Below, one piece after another: positions 1-5,619 of a DNA stretch of 5,619 nucleotides; the first letter of the stretch is position 1, and each line of letters opens with the position of its first letter. Both the position numbers and the translations under genes were made by a program. The stretch is from Flavobacteriales bacterium (GTDB taxonomy: Bacteria; Bacteroidota; Bacteroidia; UBA10329): the NCBI GenBank assembly GCA_003456455.1, contig DMRV01000392.1:1-5619 (forward strand), read 5' to 3'. The notes beneath the pieces are model-generated. The model was not told where the DNA came from. It made no database searches and was given only the letters and a program-made list of their open reading frames with translations.

Positions 1-76
1 CCATCCATGCCGAGTTCGTATCGATAATCTGCCCGATTAGAATCTCGTCTCCAATTGTAATTATTTCCACTTTCAT
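1..76 (-). CDS. cinA: CinA family protein, N-terminal fragment (gene continues beyond the left edge)
   Basis: Only the first 25 codons are in the window. Read leftward from the ATG at 74-76 they give MKVEIITIGDEILIGQIIDT followed by NSAWM. This is the start of the molybdopterin-binding-like (MoCF) domain of CinA, with the family's typical ITIGDEIL..GQ..DTN pattern. CinA proteins usually have this domain followed by a C-terminal nicotinamide-nucleotide amidohydrolase domain, which recycles NMN formed by DNA ligase; in other bacteria the gene is called competence/damage-inducible. The C-terminal domain cannot be seen, so a single-domain MoCF protein is possible, although the start is the canonical one. 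The gene diverges from the DUF885 gene across only 50 bp, so promoters for both must lie there or inside the genes. I see no convincing -7 or Shine-Dalgarno element for it. Confidence 0.88.
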   Translation of the reverse strand, partial: MKVEIITIGDEILIGQIIDTNSAWM

Positions 77-126
77 TGTCTCGCAAAGAAACCACATTCG
101 GTTGGCAATTGTTTACTTTGAGCTAG

Positions 127-1902
127 ATGCGAAAAGGACTGACCATATCGTTAACGGCTGTTGCAGTAATGTTGCTCGTTTTTGGGATTTGGTTTGCGAA
201 ATTAATTTGGTTCAAACCATTCAATATTGACACTTTTTTCGAGCGCGTTTATATTGAATTCCTTTGGGATGACCCAGAAGCCTTGAGCCAAACGGGCGTT
301 CTTAAACCCTTTTGGTTTTCGGGATATAAGGATGAACTGACAGATATTTCTCCAGCCGCCACGCGCAGAATGGCTAAAGTGGGACGCGATAATCTTGAAA
401 TTCTAGAGGACTACGAAAAGAATGGACTAAACCCGCAACAGATTGTTTCCTATGATGTGTTTCATTGGTTTTTAAAAACTGGAGTAGCCGCAGAGCCATT
501 TCTGTTCCACGATTATCCGATTACGCATATTTCTGGAGCGCATCTTGAACTACCGCAGTTTATGGGTTCGTTACCAATAGAATCTAAGGCTGATATAGAA
601 CATTATCTAAATCGACTTAGCGTTGTAGACGAAAAGTTTGGCACCGTGATAGACGCCTTAGAGGAAAGAAGAAAACTGGGTATCATTCCGCCTACTCATA
701 TTTTGCAAAAGGCTATTGCTTTCTGTGATGCATTTTACACTTCTCCCGTTAAAGAGAATCCATTTTATACTTCCCTCGAAAAGAAGTTAAACTCTGTTGG
801 ATTTTTAGAGAATGATTGGACGCAAAGGTATCTTGATGAATGTGCCCTTTCTGTTCAGAATAACGTAATTCCATCTTACAAACGTCTTTCTAGATACTTG
901 TTACAGTTAGAACGCAGTTCATTAGCCATTGCAGGCGTTTGGCAACTACCAAATGGCGATGAGTATTACCGTAGCTGTTTGCTTCAGCAGACCACTTTAG
1001 TCATTAACCCAGACAGCCTTTACCTACTTGGAAAATTGCAGATGGTCCAACTAAAAGGCGAAATAGAAATCTTGAAAAATCTTGCCACTAACACTACTCC
1101 AAAAACATTCGAAACTGATTCTATCGGACGTTTAGAAACCGTTGAATATTTTGCTTCTGTTTCGAGCAGTATTACAAAACTACTTCCCGCCTATTTTAAT
1201 CAACTACCAAACACAGAATTAACTGTTTTAGAAGTTCCGGAATATCGAGCAAACAACTCAACTTTAGCGTTTTACATTCCGCCAAGAGGTGAGCCATTGA
1301 CAAATGGGAAAATGTATGTGAATACATGGAAAGCCGAAAATTTAATCGAAAATTCAGCAAAAACATTCGCTTATCATGAAGGAATTCCTGGACATCACTT
1401 GCAGAAAGCAATTCAGGCAGAATTAACTGGTCTTCCAACTTTTAGACGATTTCTTCCATTTACAGCATATACAGAAGGTTGGGCGATGTACGCAGAACAA
1501 TTGGGTCATGAAATGACTGATACTCACGATGCATGGGATAAGATTGGTCTACTACAATCAGACCTATTCAGAACTGCAAGGATGATGACGGATATTGGCA
1601 TTCATCATAAGAAATGGTTACGCGAGCAGGCCGTTGATTTTATGGTTGACAATGCTGGTTTAAGTAAAAACGAAGCTGAAGATGAAGTTGACCGCTACAT
1701 TGTTTGGCCAGGGCAAGGCTGCGCGTATAAAGTTGGTCAGATTAAATTCTTGGAATTGCGAGAATTAGCGCAAACTGAACTCAAAGAAGCGTTCGATATC
1801 AAGGAATTTCATGATGTTTTAATTGGACAGGGCTCCATGCCTTTGGAAGTATTGGAGGCCCGAATACGAGCGTACATTAAGCAGAAAAAAGAAAAAATTT
1901 AA
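127..1902 (+). CDS. DUF885 family protein, putative membrane-anchored zinc peptidase
   Basis: A 591-residue protein, within the usual DUF885 length. Residues 7-28 form one hydrophobic segment preceded by RK, and there is no lipobox cysteine, so it is predicted to be held in the membrane by an N-terminal anchor with the rest outside the cytoplasm; many relatives are lipoproteins instead. The C-terminal half carries the family signatures: HEGIPGHH at 417-424, TEGW at 449-452, the R482..R485...D489.G.H493...W497 block, and RY..WPGQ..AY..G at 523-537. The HE...GHH plus downstream glutamate arrangement resembles a gluzincin-type metal site, so a zinc-dependent peptidase or carboxypeptidase role is inferred; the substrate is unknown. 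The ATG at 127 is chosen because it places the charged residues directly before the anchor. No Shine-Dalgarno site is visible. The stop codon overlaps that of the convergent marR gene by four bases. Confidence 0.9.
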   Translation: MRKGLTISLTAVAVMLLVFGIWFAKLIWFKPFNIDTFFERVYIEFLWDDPEALSQTGVLKPFWFSGYKDELTDISPAATRRMAKVGRDNLEILEDYEKNGLNPQQIVSYDVFHWFLKTGVAAEPFLFHDYPITHISGAHLELPQFMGSLPIESKADIEHYLNRLSVVDEKFGTVIDALEERRKLGIIPPTHILQKAIAFCDAFYTSPVKENPFYTSLEKKLNSVGFLENDWTQRYLDECALSVQNNVIPSYKRLSRYLLQLERSSLAIAGVWQLPNGDEYYRSCLLQQTTLVINPDSLYLLGKLQMVQLKGEIEILKNLATNTTPKTFETDSIGRLETVEYFASVSSSITKLLPAYFNQLPNTELTVLEVPEYRANNSTLAFYIPPRGEPLTNGKMYVNTWKAENLIENSAKTFAYHEGIPGHHLQKAIQAELTGLPTFRRFLPFTAYTEGWAMYAEQLGHEMTDTHDAWDKIGLLQSDLFRTARMMTDIGIHHKKWLREQAVDFMVDNAGLSKNEAEDEVDRYIVWPGQGCAYKVGQIKFLELRELAQTELKEAFDIKEFHDVLIGQGSMPLEVLEARIRAYIKQKKEKI

Positions 1903-1920
1903 TCTCGAAGTTTATCGAGA
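1884..1920 (-). terminator. Putative intrinsic terminator of marR, overlapping the end of its CDS
   Basis: On the minus strand TCTCGA and TCGAGA (1915-1920 and 1903-1908) form a perfect 6-bp stem around a 6-base loop. It is followed, after TTAAA, by a T-rich run (TTTTTTCTTTTTT, about 1884-1896). The hairpin encodes the last residues of MarR and the U-run lies in the 3' end of the facing DUF885 gene. On the plus strand the same stem is followed only by a weak T-poor tract, so termination should be better for marR than for the DUF885 gene. The stem is short and only half G/C, so this is a moderate call. Confidence 0.45.
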
Positions 1921-2351
1921 ATTTCATTTAGCGTAGCCGCTTCTTCGTCTGTAATCGAAGTGAACATTTTATCCATTCCATCCACAGATTCGTCAATTTT
2001 ATCCAGTACAGTCAAACCAGCCTCAGTGATAAAAACATCGACCAATCGTTTATCGGTGCTACAGACTTGCTTATCTACCAAGGCTTTTTTAAAAAGGCGA
2101 TCAACAATTCTAGATACGTCCGACATCTTATCGAGCATTCTGCTTCTTACACAAGAAGTACTCATTGGTTTCGGATTACTACCCCGGAGAATACGCAGGA
2201 CGTTGTATTGCTGACTAGTAAGGTCATGGGGTTTAAGCGTTTCGGAAAGACGATTACGGAGCCAGCCTTCGGTGTAAAAAATATTCACCATTGCCTTTTG
2301 CTGTTGGCTCTTAAATCCTTTGTCTTGTCTGATTTCGTCTTCTAATTTCAT
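1899..2351 (-). CDS. MarR family winged-helix transcriptional regulator
   Basis: A 150-residue protein with the MarR fold. Dimerisation helices lie at both ends. The first DNA-binding helix is around LTSQQYNVLRIL (44-55), the recognition helix around MSDVSRIVDRLFKKALV (76-92), and the wing carries the family DKR signature (100-102) in DKRLVDVFITEAG. Such proteins are dimeric cytoplasmic repressors that release DNA on binding phenolics or on oxidation. Two cysteines are present (67 and 97, the latter just before the wing), but no redox role can be claimed. I chose the ATG at 2349-2351 because MKLEDEI is where I recall Bacteroidota relatives beginning. The in-frame ATG at 2370-2372, adding seven residues, lies inside a palindrome and almost on the predicted transcription start. 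Its targets are not shown by the sequence; its own promoter is the best candidate. It lies downstream of, and on the same strand as, the elbB-arylesterase pair, so read-through is possible. Confidence 0.92.
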   Translation of the reverse strand: MKLEDEIRQDKGFKSQQQKAMVNIFYTEGWLRNRLSETLKPHDLTSQQYNVLRILRGSNPKPMSTSCVRSRMLDKMSDVSRIVDRLFKKALVDKQVCSTDKRLVDVFITEAGLTVLDKIDESVDGMDKMFTSITDEEAATLNEILDKLRD

Positions 2352-2368
2352 CTCATTTGTGCTTGCAA

Positions 2369-2410
2369 ACATTTAAACACAACCCAAATATATGGTCAAT
2401 GTTTAAACAT
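2369..2410 (-). promoter_or_regulatory. Candidate marR promoter with paired palindromic operators
   Basis: The minus strand has TATATTTG (2392 down to 2385), an exact match to the Bacteroidota -7 consensus TAnnTTTG. No convincing -33 TTTG lies at the normal distance. The -7 box is bracketed by two related palindromes: a perfect 12-mer ATGTTTAAACAT at 2399-2410, and a near copy at 2370-2379 that keeps 8 of the 10 core bases (TGTTTAAATG on the minus strand). Their centres are 30 bp apart, close to three helical turns, so dimers would sit on roughly the same face and cover the promoter. That layout fits an autorepressed MarR gene. Binding is inferred, and AT-rich DNA produces palindromes by chance, so the operator part is less certain than the -7 match. 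Confidence 0.5.
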
Positions 2411-2437
2411 ACATTAAATGATTTTCATCATAGCTAC

Positions 2438-3451
2438 TTATCTTGCTAGAGGGATTTCAAGAATGAAATCGTTAAAAATTTGGGAAGCGTAAAGGTTTCC
2501 ATTGTAGACAAGCCCTGTTGATGCAGCACTCATTATGCTTCCATTGTCGAGGTAAAGTGTATCAATTTTATGGGTATTCAAGTCCATTGAATATACTGTG
2601 CAAGGCGAAGGTTCGTCTGCATGCTTTACGTGCTTCAGAAATTTGAGAAAATCTAAATGTGCGGTGGTAACAAGTTTGTCATCAACAAAAGTGATGTTGT
2701 CATTCCCCTTCATTGTTGGATATTCCTGCTTCTCTGAATACGAACCGTCAGCATCAATTTTGTACGAGAATATATTTTTCTCTTGCGCTCCACTGATGTA
2801 AATACGACCGTTCTTGACTCCTACTCCATTTGCATACCGTAGTTTATCTCCGACCTCCTTCCAACTGGTTCCGTCAAAATGTAGTACAAAGCTACGCTTG
2901 AGTGCCATCAACTTTTCCCATTTACTGTTGATTTTACCACTATCGATGGAAACGAAAATACCGCCTTTGTGATCGGTACAAACATCATTAGGGGAGATAA
3001 TAAGTTGATTGGTTAACTGTTTTTTGAAAACGACTTTATCATCCAACAGTTCAAATACAAGAATGCTTTGTCTACCTGCCGGAGGAAAATCTTCAGCGTT
3101 CTTTTCATGGTTTACGCAGTAAAGCGTTTTAACACCATTAACCAGCGCGATGTCGATGCCATGGGGCCTTAACTGCACAGATTCTGGCAGCTCTTCAATG
3201 GGTAGTTTGGTGATTTCCCGTGTTGCGATATTGTAATCGTAAAAGCCGTTTCTACTATAGTCGGAAGTTCGTCTTTCAGAGCACGAAGCGATGATACGCT
3301 CCATTCCTTGGATTGTGTCCAGTGCAATGTCTTCTGGACCAGGTGCCACCTCTATTTTAGTGTAATCTCCATTGAAAACGGGAGTTTTCGCACAGGATGC
3401 AAGAAGAATGAGGAACGAGACAAAATATAGAGAGCGTACGTCCATGCGCAT
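2438..3451 (-). CDS. Paraoxonase/arylesterase-like six-bladed beta-propeller lipoprotein
   Basis: A 337-residue protein. Residues 1-20 are a lipoprotein signal ending in LASC with Cys20 as the lipidation site, so the mature enzyme should be membrane-tethered outside the cytoplasm. The rest matches the paraoxonase (PON)/SMP-30-like calcium propeller, and residues equivalent to the PON1 active site can be picked out in order. E40-D41 (GPEDIALD) match PON1 E53-D54, H97 (RPHGID) matches H115, and H115 (VNH) matches H134. N155-D156 (SPNDV) match N168-D169, N208 (YANGV) matches N224, D251-N252 match D269-N270, and H265 lies near PON1 H285. The PON disulphide cysteines are not evident. Calcium-dependent lactonase or arylesterase activity is inferred; the substrate is unknown. 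The start at 3451 overlaps the elbB stop (TAATG), implying translational coupling; a second ATG at 3445 would also give a working signal peptide. Confidence 0.82.
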   Translation of the reverse strand: MRMDVRSLYFVSFLILLASCAKTPVFNGDYTKIEVAPGPEDIALDTIQGMERIIASCSERRTSDYSRNGFYDYNIATREITKLPIEELPESVQLRPHGIDIALVNGVKTLYCVNHEKNAEDFPPAGRQSILVFELLDDKVVFKKQLTNQLIISPNDVCTDHKGGIFVSIDSGKINSKWEKLMALKRSFVLHFDGTSWKEVGDKLRYANGVGVKNGRIYISGAQEKNIFSYKIDADGSYSEKQEYPTMKGNDNITFVDDKLVTTAHLDFLKFLKHVKHADEPSPCTVYSMDLNTHKIDTLYLDNGSIMSAASTGLVYNGNLYASQIFNDFILEIPLAR

Positions 3452-4143
3452 TACGATTCCAACATTTCAAACAATTCGTCTATTCCTTGTTTAATGTTGT
3501 TTCGAACATCGGTAATTGAACCCTCCATCATATAACTTGGTGCGCAAATAATCTTGTTAGTTTCATCAATCGAAATCTCATTTATAGATTTCATTTCAGC
3601 AACAGCTCCTGCTTTCTCTAATCCCTTACTTATATCGTCTATTTCATACGGAGAAGCCTCTTCGGTAGTGCCAACAGATAAATGCTCCTTCAAACCAGCA
3701 CCTTCTAGTGCTTTTGCAATAACCGTTGGTCCCATGCAAATGCCAACAATTGGTTTTCCGGCTTTTACCATTTCAGAGATAATGCGCTTTACATCAGGTT
3801 CAATTTCACCATCTGGTCCGTTAAACGCCCATTTGGTCAGATTTTTAGCCGCACCAAAACCACCAGGAATTACCAGCGCATCTAGGTTCTCAACCGAGAT
3901 TTCAGCCAAATCTGATATCGCTCCTCGAGCAATACGTGCGGCCTCAATCAGCACATTACGTTTTTCTGGCATTTCATCCCCAGAGATGTGATTTACCACA
4001 TGATGTTGATCAATATTGGGCGCCATACAAACCGCTTCTCCTCTATTCTCATCAATTGCCAAAAGTGTAAAAACACTCTCGTGAATTTCTGATCCGTCAT
4101 ACACGCCATTTCCGGAAAGCAATACGCCAATTCTATGCGCCAT
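3451..4143 (-). CDS. elbB: ElbB-like DJ-1/PfpI superfamily protein (isoprenoid-associated glyoxalase)
   Basis: A 230-residue cytoplasmic protein close in length and pattern to E. coli ElbB. It has the family opening IGVLLSGNGVYDGSEIHE (residues 5-22), NVLIEAARIARG (63-74), PGGFGAAKNL (93-102), and the nucleophile elbow GICMGP with Cys136. Glu19 in GSEIHE is the expected partner of the cysteine, as in DJ-1. Near the C-terminus, NKIICAPSYM (196-205) matches the conserved DNKIVTTPAYM block of E. coli. ElbB was named for an effect on isoprenoid yield and has been described as a glyoxal-hydrating enzyme; mitochondrial ES1/GATD3 is its eukaryotic relative. The true physiological substrate is uncertain. 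The ATG at 4141-4143 is the only sensible start, since the strand begins at once. It is the first gene of a coupled pair with the arylesterase-like gene and diverges from the EEP gene. Its leader contains a weak -7-like TACTTTTC near 4176-4183. Confidence 0.93.
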   Translation of the reverse strand: MAHRIGVLLSGNGVYDGSEIHESVFTLLAIDENRGEAVCMAPNIDQHHVVNHISGDEMPEKRNVLIEAARIARGAISDLAEISVENLDALVIPGGFGAAKNLTKWAFNGPDGEIEPDVKRIISEMVKAGKPIVGICMGPTVIAKALEGAGLKEHLSVGTTEEASPYEIDDISKGLEKAGAVAEMKSINEISIDETNKIICAPSYMMEGSITDVRNNIKQGIDELFEMLES

Positions 4144-4251
4144 ATTCGTTGGTTTGAGGTAAATTAGTGAATGACGAAAAGTAGGAAATCTTCTGTTTAT
4201 CCGTAAACGTTAGAAGAAGTTAGCTTTATAGTTCAATTTAACTTGTTTTCA
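4144..4251. promoter_or_regulatory. Divergent intergenic region with an inverted repeat (elbB / EEP lipoprotein)
   Basis: This 108-bp AT-rich gap must supply the start signals for both elbB (leftward) and the EEP gene (rightward). It contains GTTTA (4195-4199) and TAAAC (4204-4208) around a TCCG loop. TTCT (4191-4194) and AGAA (4212-4215) extend the symmetry outward with a 3-base offset. The TGTTTA half-site is the same as in the palindromes upstream of marR, but the extra 4-bp centre makes a shared regulator doubtful. Promoter matches are weak on both strands: TACTTTTC leftward (about 4176-4183) and TAACTTG rightward (4239-4245), each one position off consensus. Confidence 0.3.
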
Positions 4252-5136
4252 ATGAAGTATTCGGTTCGCTCATATTTTGGAATTTTATTGGCTTTAACTT
4301 TTGCCCTATCAAGCTGCAAAAAGGATGAAATCACCGCTCGTGATATTTCCGTATTGAATTACAACATTGCCGGATTACCACAGGTCTTGTCTTCGTCAAA
4401 CCCTGAACTCTACACTTCTCACATTAGCAGATTACTTAATGAATATTGCATTGTTCATGTTCAAGAAGATTTCTGTTATCACGACTCGTTGTTGTTGTTC
4501 GACAACCATCCGTATCGAACAGAAAGCACGGGTTGCGTACCTGATGGTGACGGTGTTAATACACTTTCTTGCTTCCCAATTTCTAACGTTGAGCGGTTTG
4601 CTTGGGAAGATTGTACGGGCCCGGACTGCCTTACTCCAAAAGGTTTTTACTATTCACAGATTGAAGTTCTTCCAGGAAAAACAATTGATTTCTACAACGT
4701 GCATTGCAACGCGGGCGGTTCTGCAGAATCACTCGCAGCCAGAAGAGGAAATATTAAGCAAGTCTGTAATCATATCGCGCAACATTCCGAAGGACAAGCA
4801 ATCATCATTATGGGTGATTTTAACAGCCGATACACACGCGATGGCGATTCCGTTCAAGCGTTTTTCAATTTTGGATTAAAGGATCTTTGGGTAGAATTGG
4901 TGCGTAATGGAGATGTACCAGACTTAAACCCTGAACCATTGAAGGATTGCGATTCGCGAACCTCCGCTTCGTGTGAACGCGTGGATAAAATCTTCTATCG
5001 AAGTAGTGATGACATTCTGATTACACCAACTCTTTTTCAGGTGGATGATGAACGTTTTTATTATGAAGGAAACGATACACTTCCGCTTTCAGACCATTGG
5101 CCAATGTTTGCCAATTTTACGGTTGAACTGAAATAG
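4252..5136 (+). CDS. Endonuclease/exonuclease/phosphatase (DNase I-fold) family lipoprotein
   Basis: A 294-residue protein. Residues 1-22 form a lipoprotein signal ending LSSC (Cys22), followed by KKDE, so it should be lipidated and face outward. The EEP/DNase I-fold motifs appear in order: NYN (36-38), QED with Glu72, the YNVH segment with His151, GDFN (188-191), VDKIF with Asp245, and SDHWP with Asp281-His282. These supply the metal-binding and catalytic residues, so a Mg-dependent phosphodiesterase or phosphatase is likely; nuclease, sphingomyelinase and inositol-phosphatase activities all occur in this fold and cannot be told apart here. Features such as QEDFCYH, DCLTPKGF and GDFNSRYTRDGD recall, from memory, a secreted subfamily found in fungi and actinomycetes. 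The mature part has ten further cysteines, suggesting disulphides. The ATG at 4252 is preferred to the in-frame TTG at 4243. It probably forms an operon with the next gene, 16 bp downstream. Confidence 0.88.
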   Translation: MKYSVRSYFGILLALTFALSSCKKDEITARDISVLNYNIAGLPQVLSSSNPELYTSHISRLLNEYCIVHVQEDFCYHDSLLLFDNHPYRTESTGCVPDGDGVNTLSCFPISNVERFAWEDCTGPDCLTPKGFYYSQIEVLPGKTIDFYNVHCNAGGSAESLAARRGNIKQVCNHIAQHSEGQAIIIMGDFNSRYTRDGDSVQAFFNFGLKDLWVELVRNGDVPDLNPEPLKDCDSRTSASCERVDKIFYRSSDDILITPTLFQVDDERFYYEGNDTLPLSDHWPMFANFTVELK

Positions 5137-5152
5137 AAAATAGGCTCTCAAA

Positions 5153-5619
5153 ATGATAATCGACCACCAAACCAATTTCCTTTATTTATCTGATTTACTT
5201 CCAACACAACATCCAGAATTTTTCAAACGCTTTGAAGCCGTATTGAATGAATGTGGTATTCCGTTCGAGTTACTTCCCGATACAAAAGACATTTGGGCAA
5301 TGGATTACATGCCAATCCAAACTCAGCAAAACGAGTTTATCCAATTTCGGTATGAACCCGATTATCTGATGGACTCTCCAGAAAACAGGGCAACAATTTC
5401 CAATGTGGATTCTATTTGCAAATCCATACGTATCAAGCCAATAAAGTCAAACATCAATTTGGATGGAGGCAATGTGACCAATTGGGCCGATAGAGTGATT
5501 TTATGCAACAAGGTATTTGTAGAAAACCCTGACTTATCTGAAGACGAACTGTTTGAAGAATTGATGGATTATTTCAACGTGAAGGAAGAAAATTTGCATT
5601 TCGTTCCTTGGGACGAGAA
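5153..5619 (+). CDS. Agmatine deiminase / peptidylarginine deiminase family protein (N-terminal 155 residues; runs off the right edge)
   Basis: The open frame from the ATG at 5153 stays open to the window end and gives 155 residues. DTKDIWAMDYMPIQ (43-56) corresponds to the substrate-binding WxRDxxP motif of the guanidine-modifying PAD_porph family. NLDGGNVTNW (102-111) matches the GGN motif, and the end, HFVPWDE, matches the segment that leads to the catalytic histidine region. Family members hydrolyse agmatine to N-carbamoylputrescine or citrullinate peptidyl arginine, using a C-terminal cysteine that lies outside the window. Position 50 is Met where the classic motif has Arg, while the guanidine-binding Asp51 is kept, so the substrate may differ from agmatine. 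There is no signal peptide, so the protein should be cytoplasmic. It starts 16 bp after the EEP stop with no strong ribosome-binding site beyond a weak TAGG, and is probably co-transcribed with it. Confidence 0.85.
   Translation, partial: MIIDHQTNFLYLSDLLPTQHPEFFKRFEAVLNECGIPFELLPDTKDIWAMDYMPIQTQQNEFIQFRYEPDYLMDSPENRATISNVDSICKSIRIKPIKSNINLDGGNVTNWADRVILCNKVFVENPDLSEDELFEELMDYFNVKEENLHFVPWDE

Noticed and set aside
77..126. Promoter boxes between cinA and the DUF885 gene
   Set aside because: TACTTTG (plus) and TTTCTTTG (minus) each miss one consensus position and neither has a -33 element at the right distance, so I did not list them as features.
1196..1438. Minus-strand open frame inside the DUF885 gene
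   Set aside because: It is antisense to the conserved metal-site region of DUF885 and has no domain or upstream signal.
1960..2345. Two plus-strand open frames opposite marR
   Set aside because: Both are antisense to a clear MarR protein, are mutually overlapping and encode nothing recognisable.
2352..2372. Upstream ATG adding MFASTNE to MarR
   Set aside because: It sits inside the palindrome and only a few bases from the predicted transcription start, and I recall family members beginning at MKLEDEI. It cannot be fully excluded.
3554..3991. Long plus-strand open frame opposite elbB (145 codons)
   Set aside because: It lies wholly within the well supported elbB gene, has a serine/proline-rich, domain-free translation typical of an antisense shadow, and has no start signal.
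4243..4251. TTG start adding three residues to the EEP lipoprotein
   Set aside because: The ATG at 4252 gives a normal lipoprotein signal peptide; TTG starts are rare and the extra residues MFS add nothing.
4367..4879. Second plus-strand open frame of 170 codons inside the EEP gene
   Set aside because: The overlapping frame encodes all the EEP catalytic motifs; this one shows no recognisable domain and is out of frame by chance.
1..5619. Mobile elements, CRISPR, tRNA/rRNA genes, riboswitches, defence or phage systems
   Set aside because: I found no transposase or integrase motifs, no direct-repeat arrays, no cloverleaf candidates, and no gap longer than about 110 bp in which a sizeable RNA gene could hide.

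Overview
The window is an ordinary-looking, AT-rich chromosomal segment, most likely from a member of Bacteroidota, probably a flavobacterium-like marine or environmental species. This rests on short AT-rich leaders without Shine-Dalgarno sites, a TAnnTTTG-type -7 box in front of the MarR gene, lipoprotein signal peptides ending in LASC or LSSC, and protein variants I recognise as Bacteroidota types (the MarR beginning MKLEDEI and the short agmatine-deiminase-like protein with the DIWxxDYMPIQ motif). I could run no search, so the taxonomy is a recognition-based inference.

Layout from left to right. The 5' end of cinA runs leftward off the window (1-76). Fifty bases away a membrane-anchored DUF885 protein, a putative zinc peptidase, starts in the opposite direction (127-1902). 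It meets a leftward MarR-family regulator (1899-2351) tail to tail; the two genes share the palindromic TTAA that holds both stop codons. A hairpin at the end of the MarR gene followed by a U-rich run looks like its terminator. The gap upstream of marR (2352-2437) holds a plausible promoter flanked by two TGTTTAAA-type palindromes 30 bp apart, a good candidate autoregulatory operator. Further right on the same strand is a two-gene, translationally coupled unit: elbB (3451-4143), then a paraoxonase/arylesterase-like beta-propeller lipoprotein (2438-3451), joined by a TAATG stop/start overlap. A 108-bp divergent gap containing an inverted repeat separates elbB from a rightward pair: a cysteine-rich DNase I-fold (EEP) lipoprotein (4252-5136) and, 16 bp later, an agmatine-deiminase/peptidylarginine-deiminase family gene that is cut by the window edge (5153-5619).

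Working together: three of the seven proteins are predicted to be exported or membrane-anchored hydrolases (DUF885 peptidase, PON-like lactonase/esterase, EEP phosphodiesterase). ElbB is a cytoplasmic DJ-1-like enzyme linked to glyoxal handling. The regulator sits next to these genes, and control of its own promoter is the best supported link. I see no mobile element, CRISPR array, RNA gene, phage gene or defence system. Nothing here clearly amounts to a new biological system; the points most worth a second look are the complete PON active site in a bacterial lipoprotein, its coupling to elbB, the marR operator candidate, and the altered guanidine-binding motif in the last gene.
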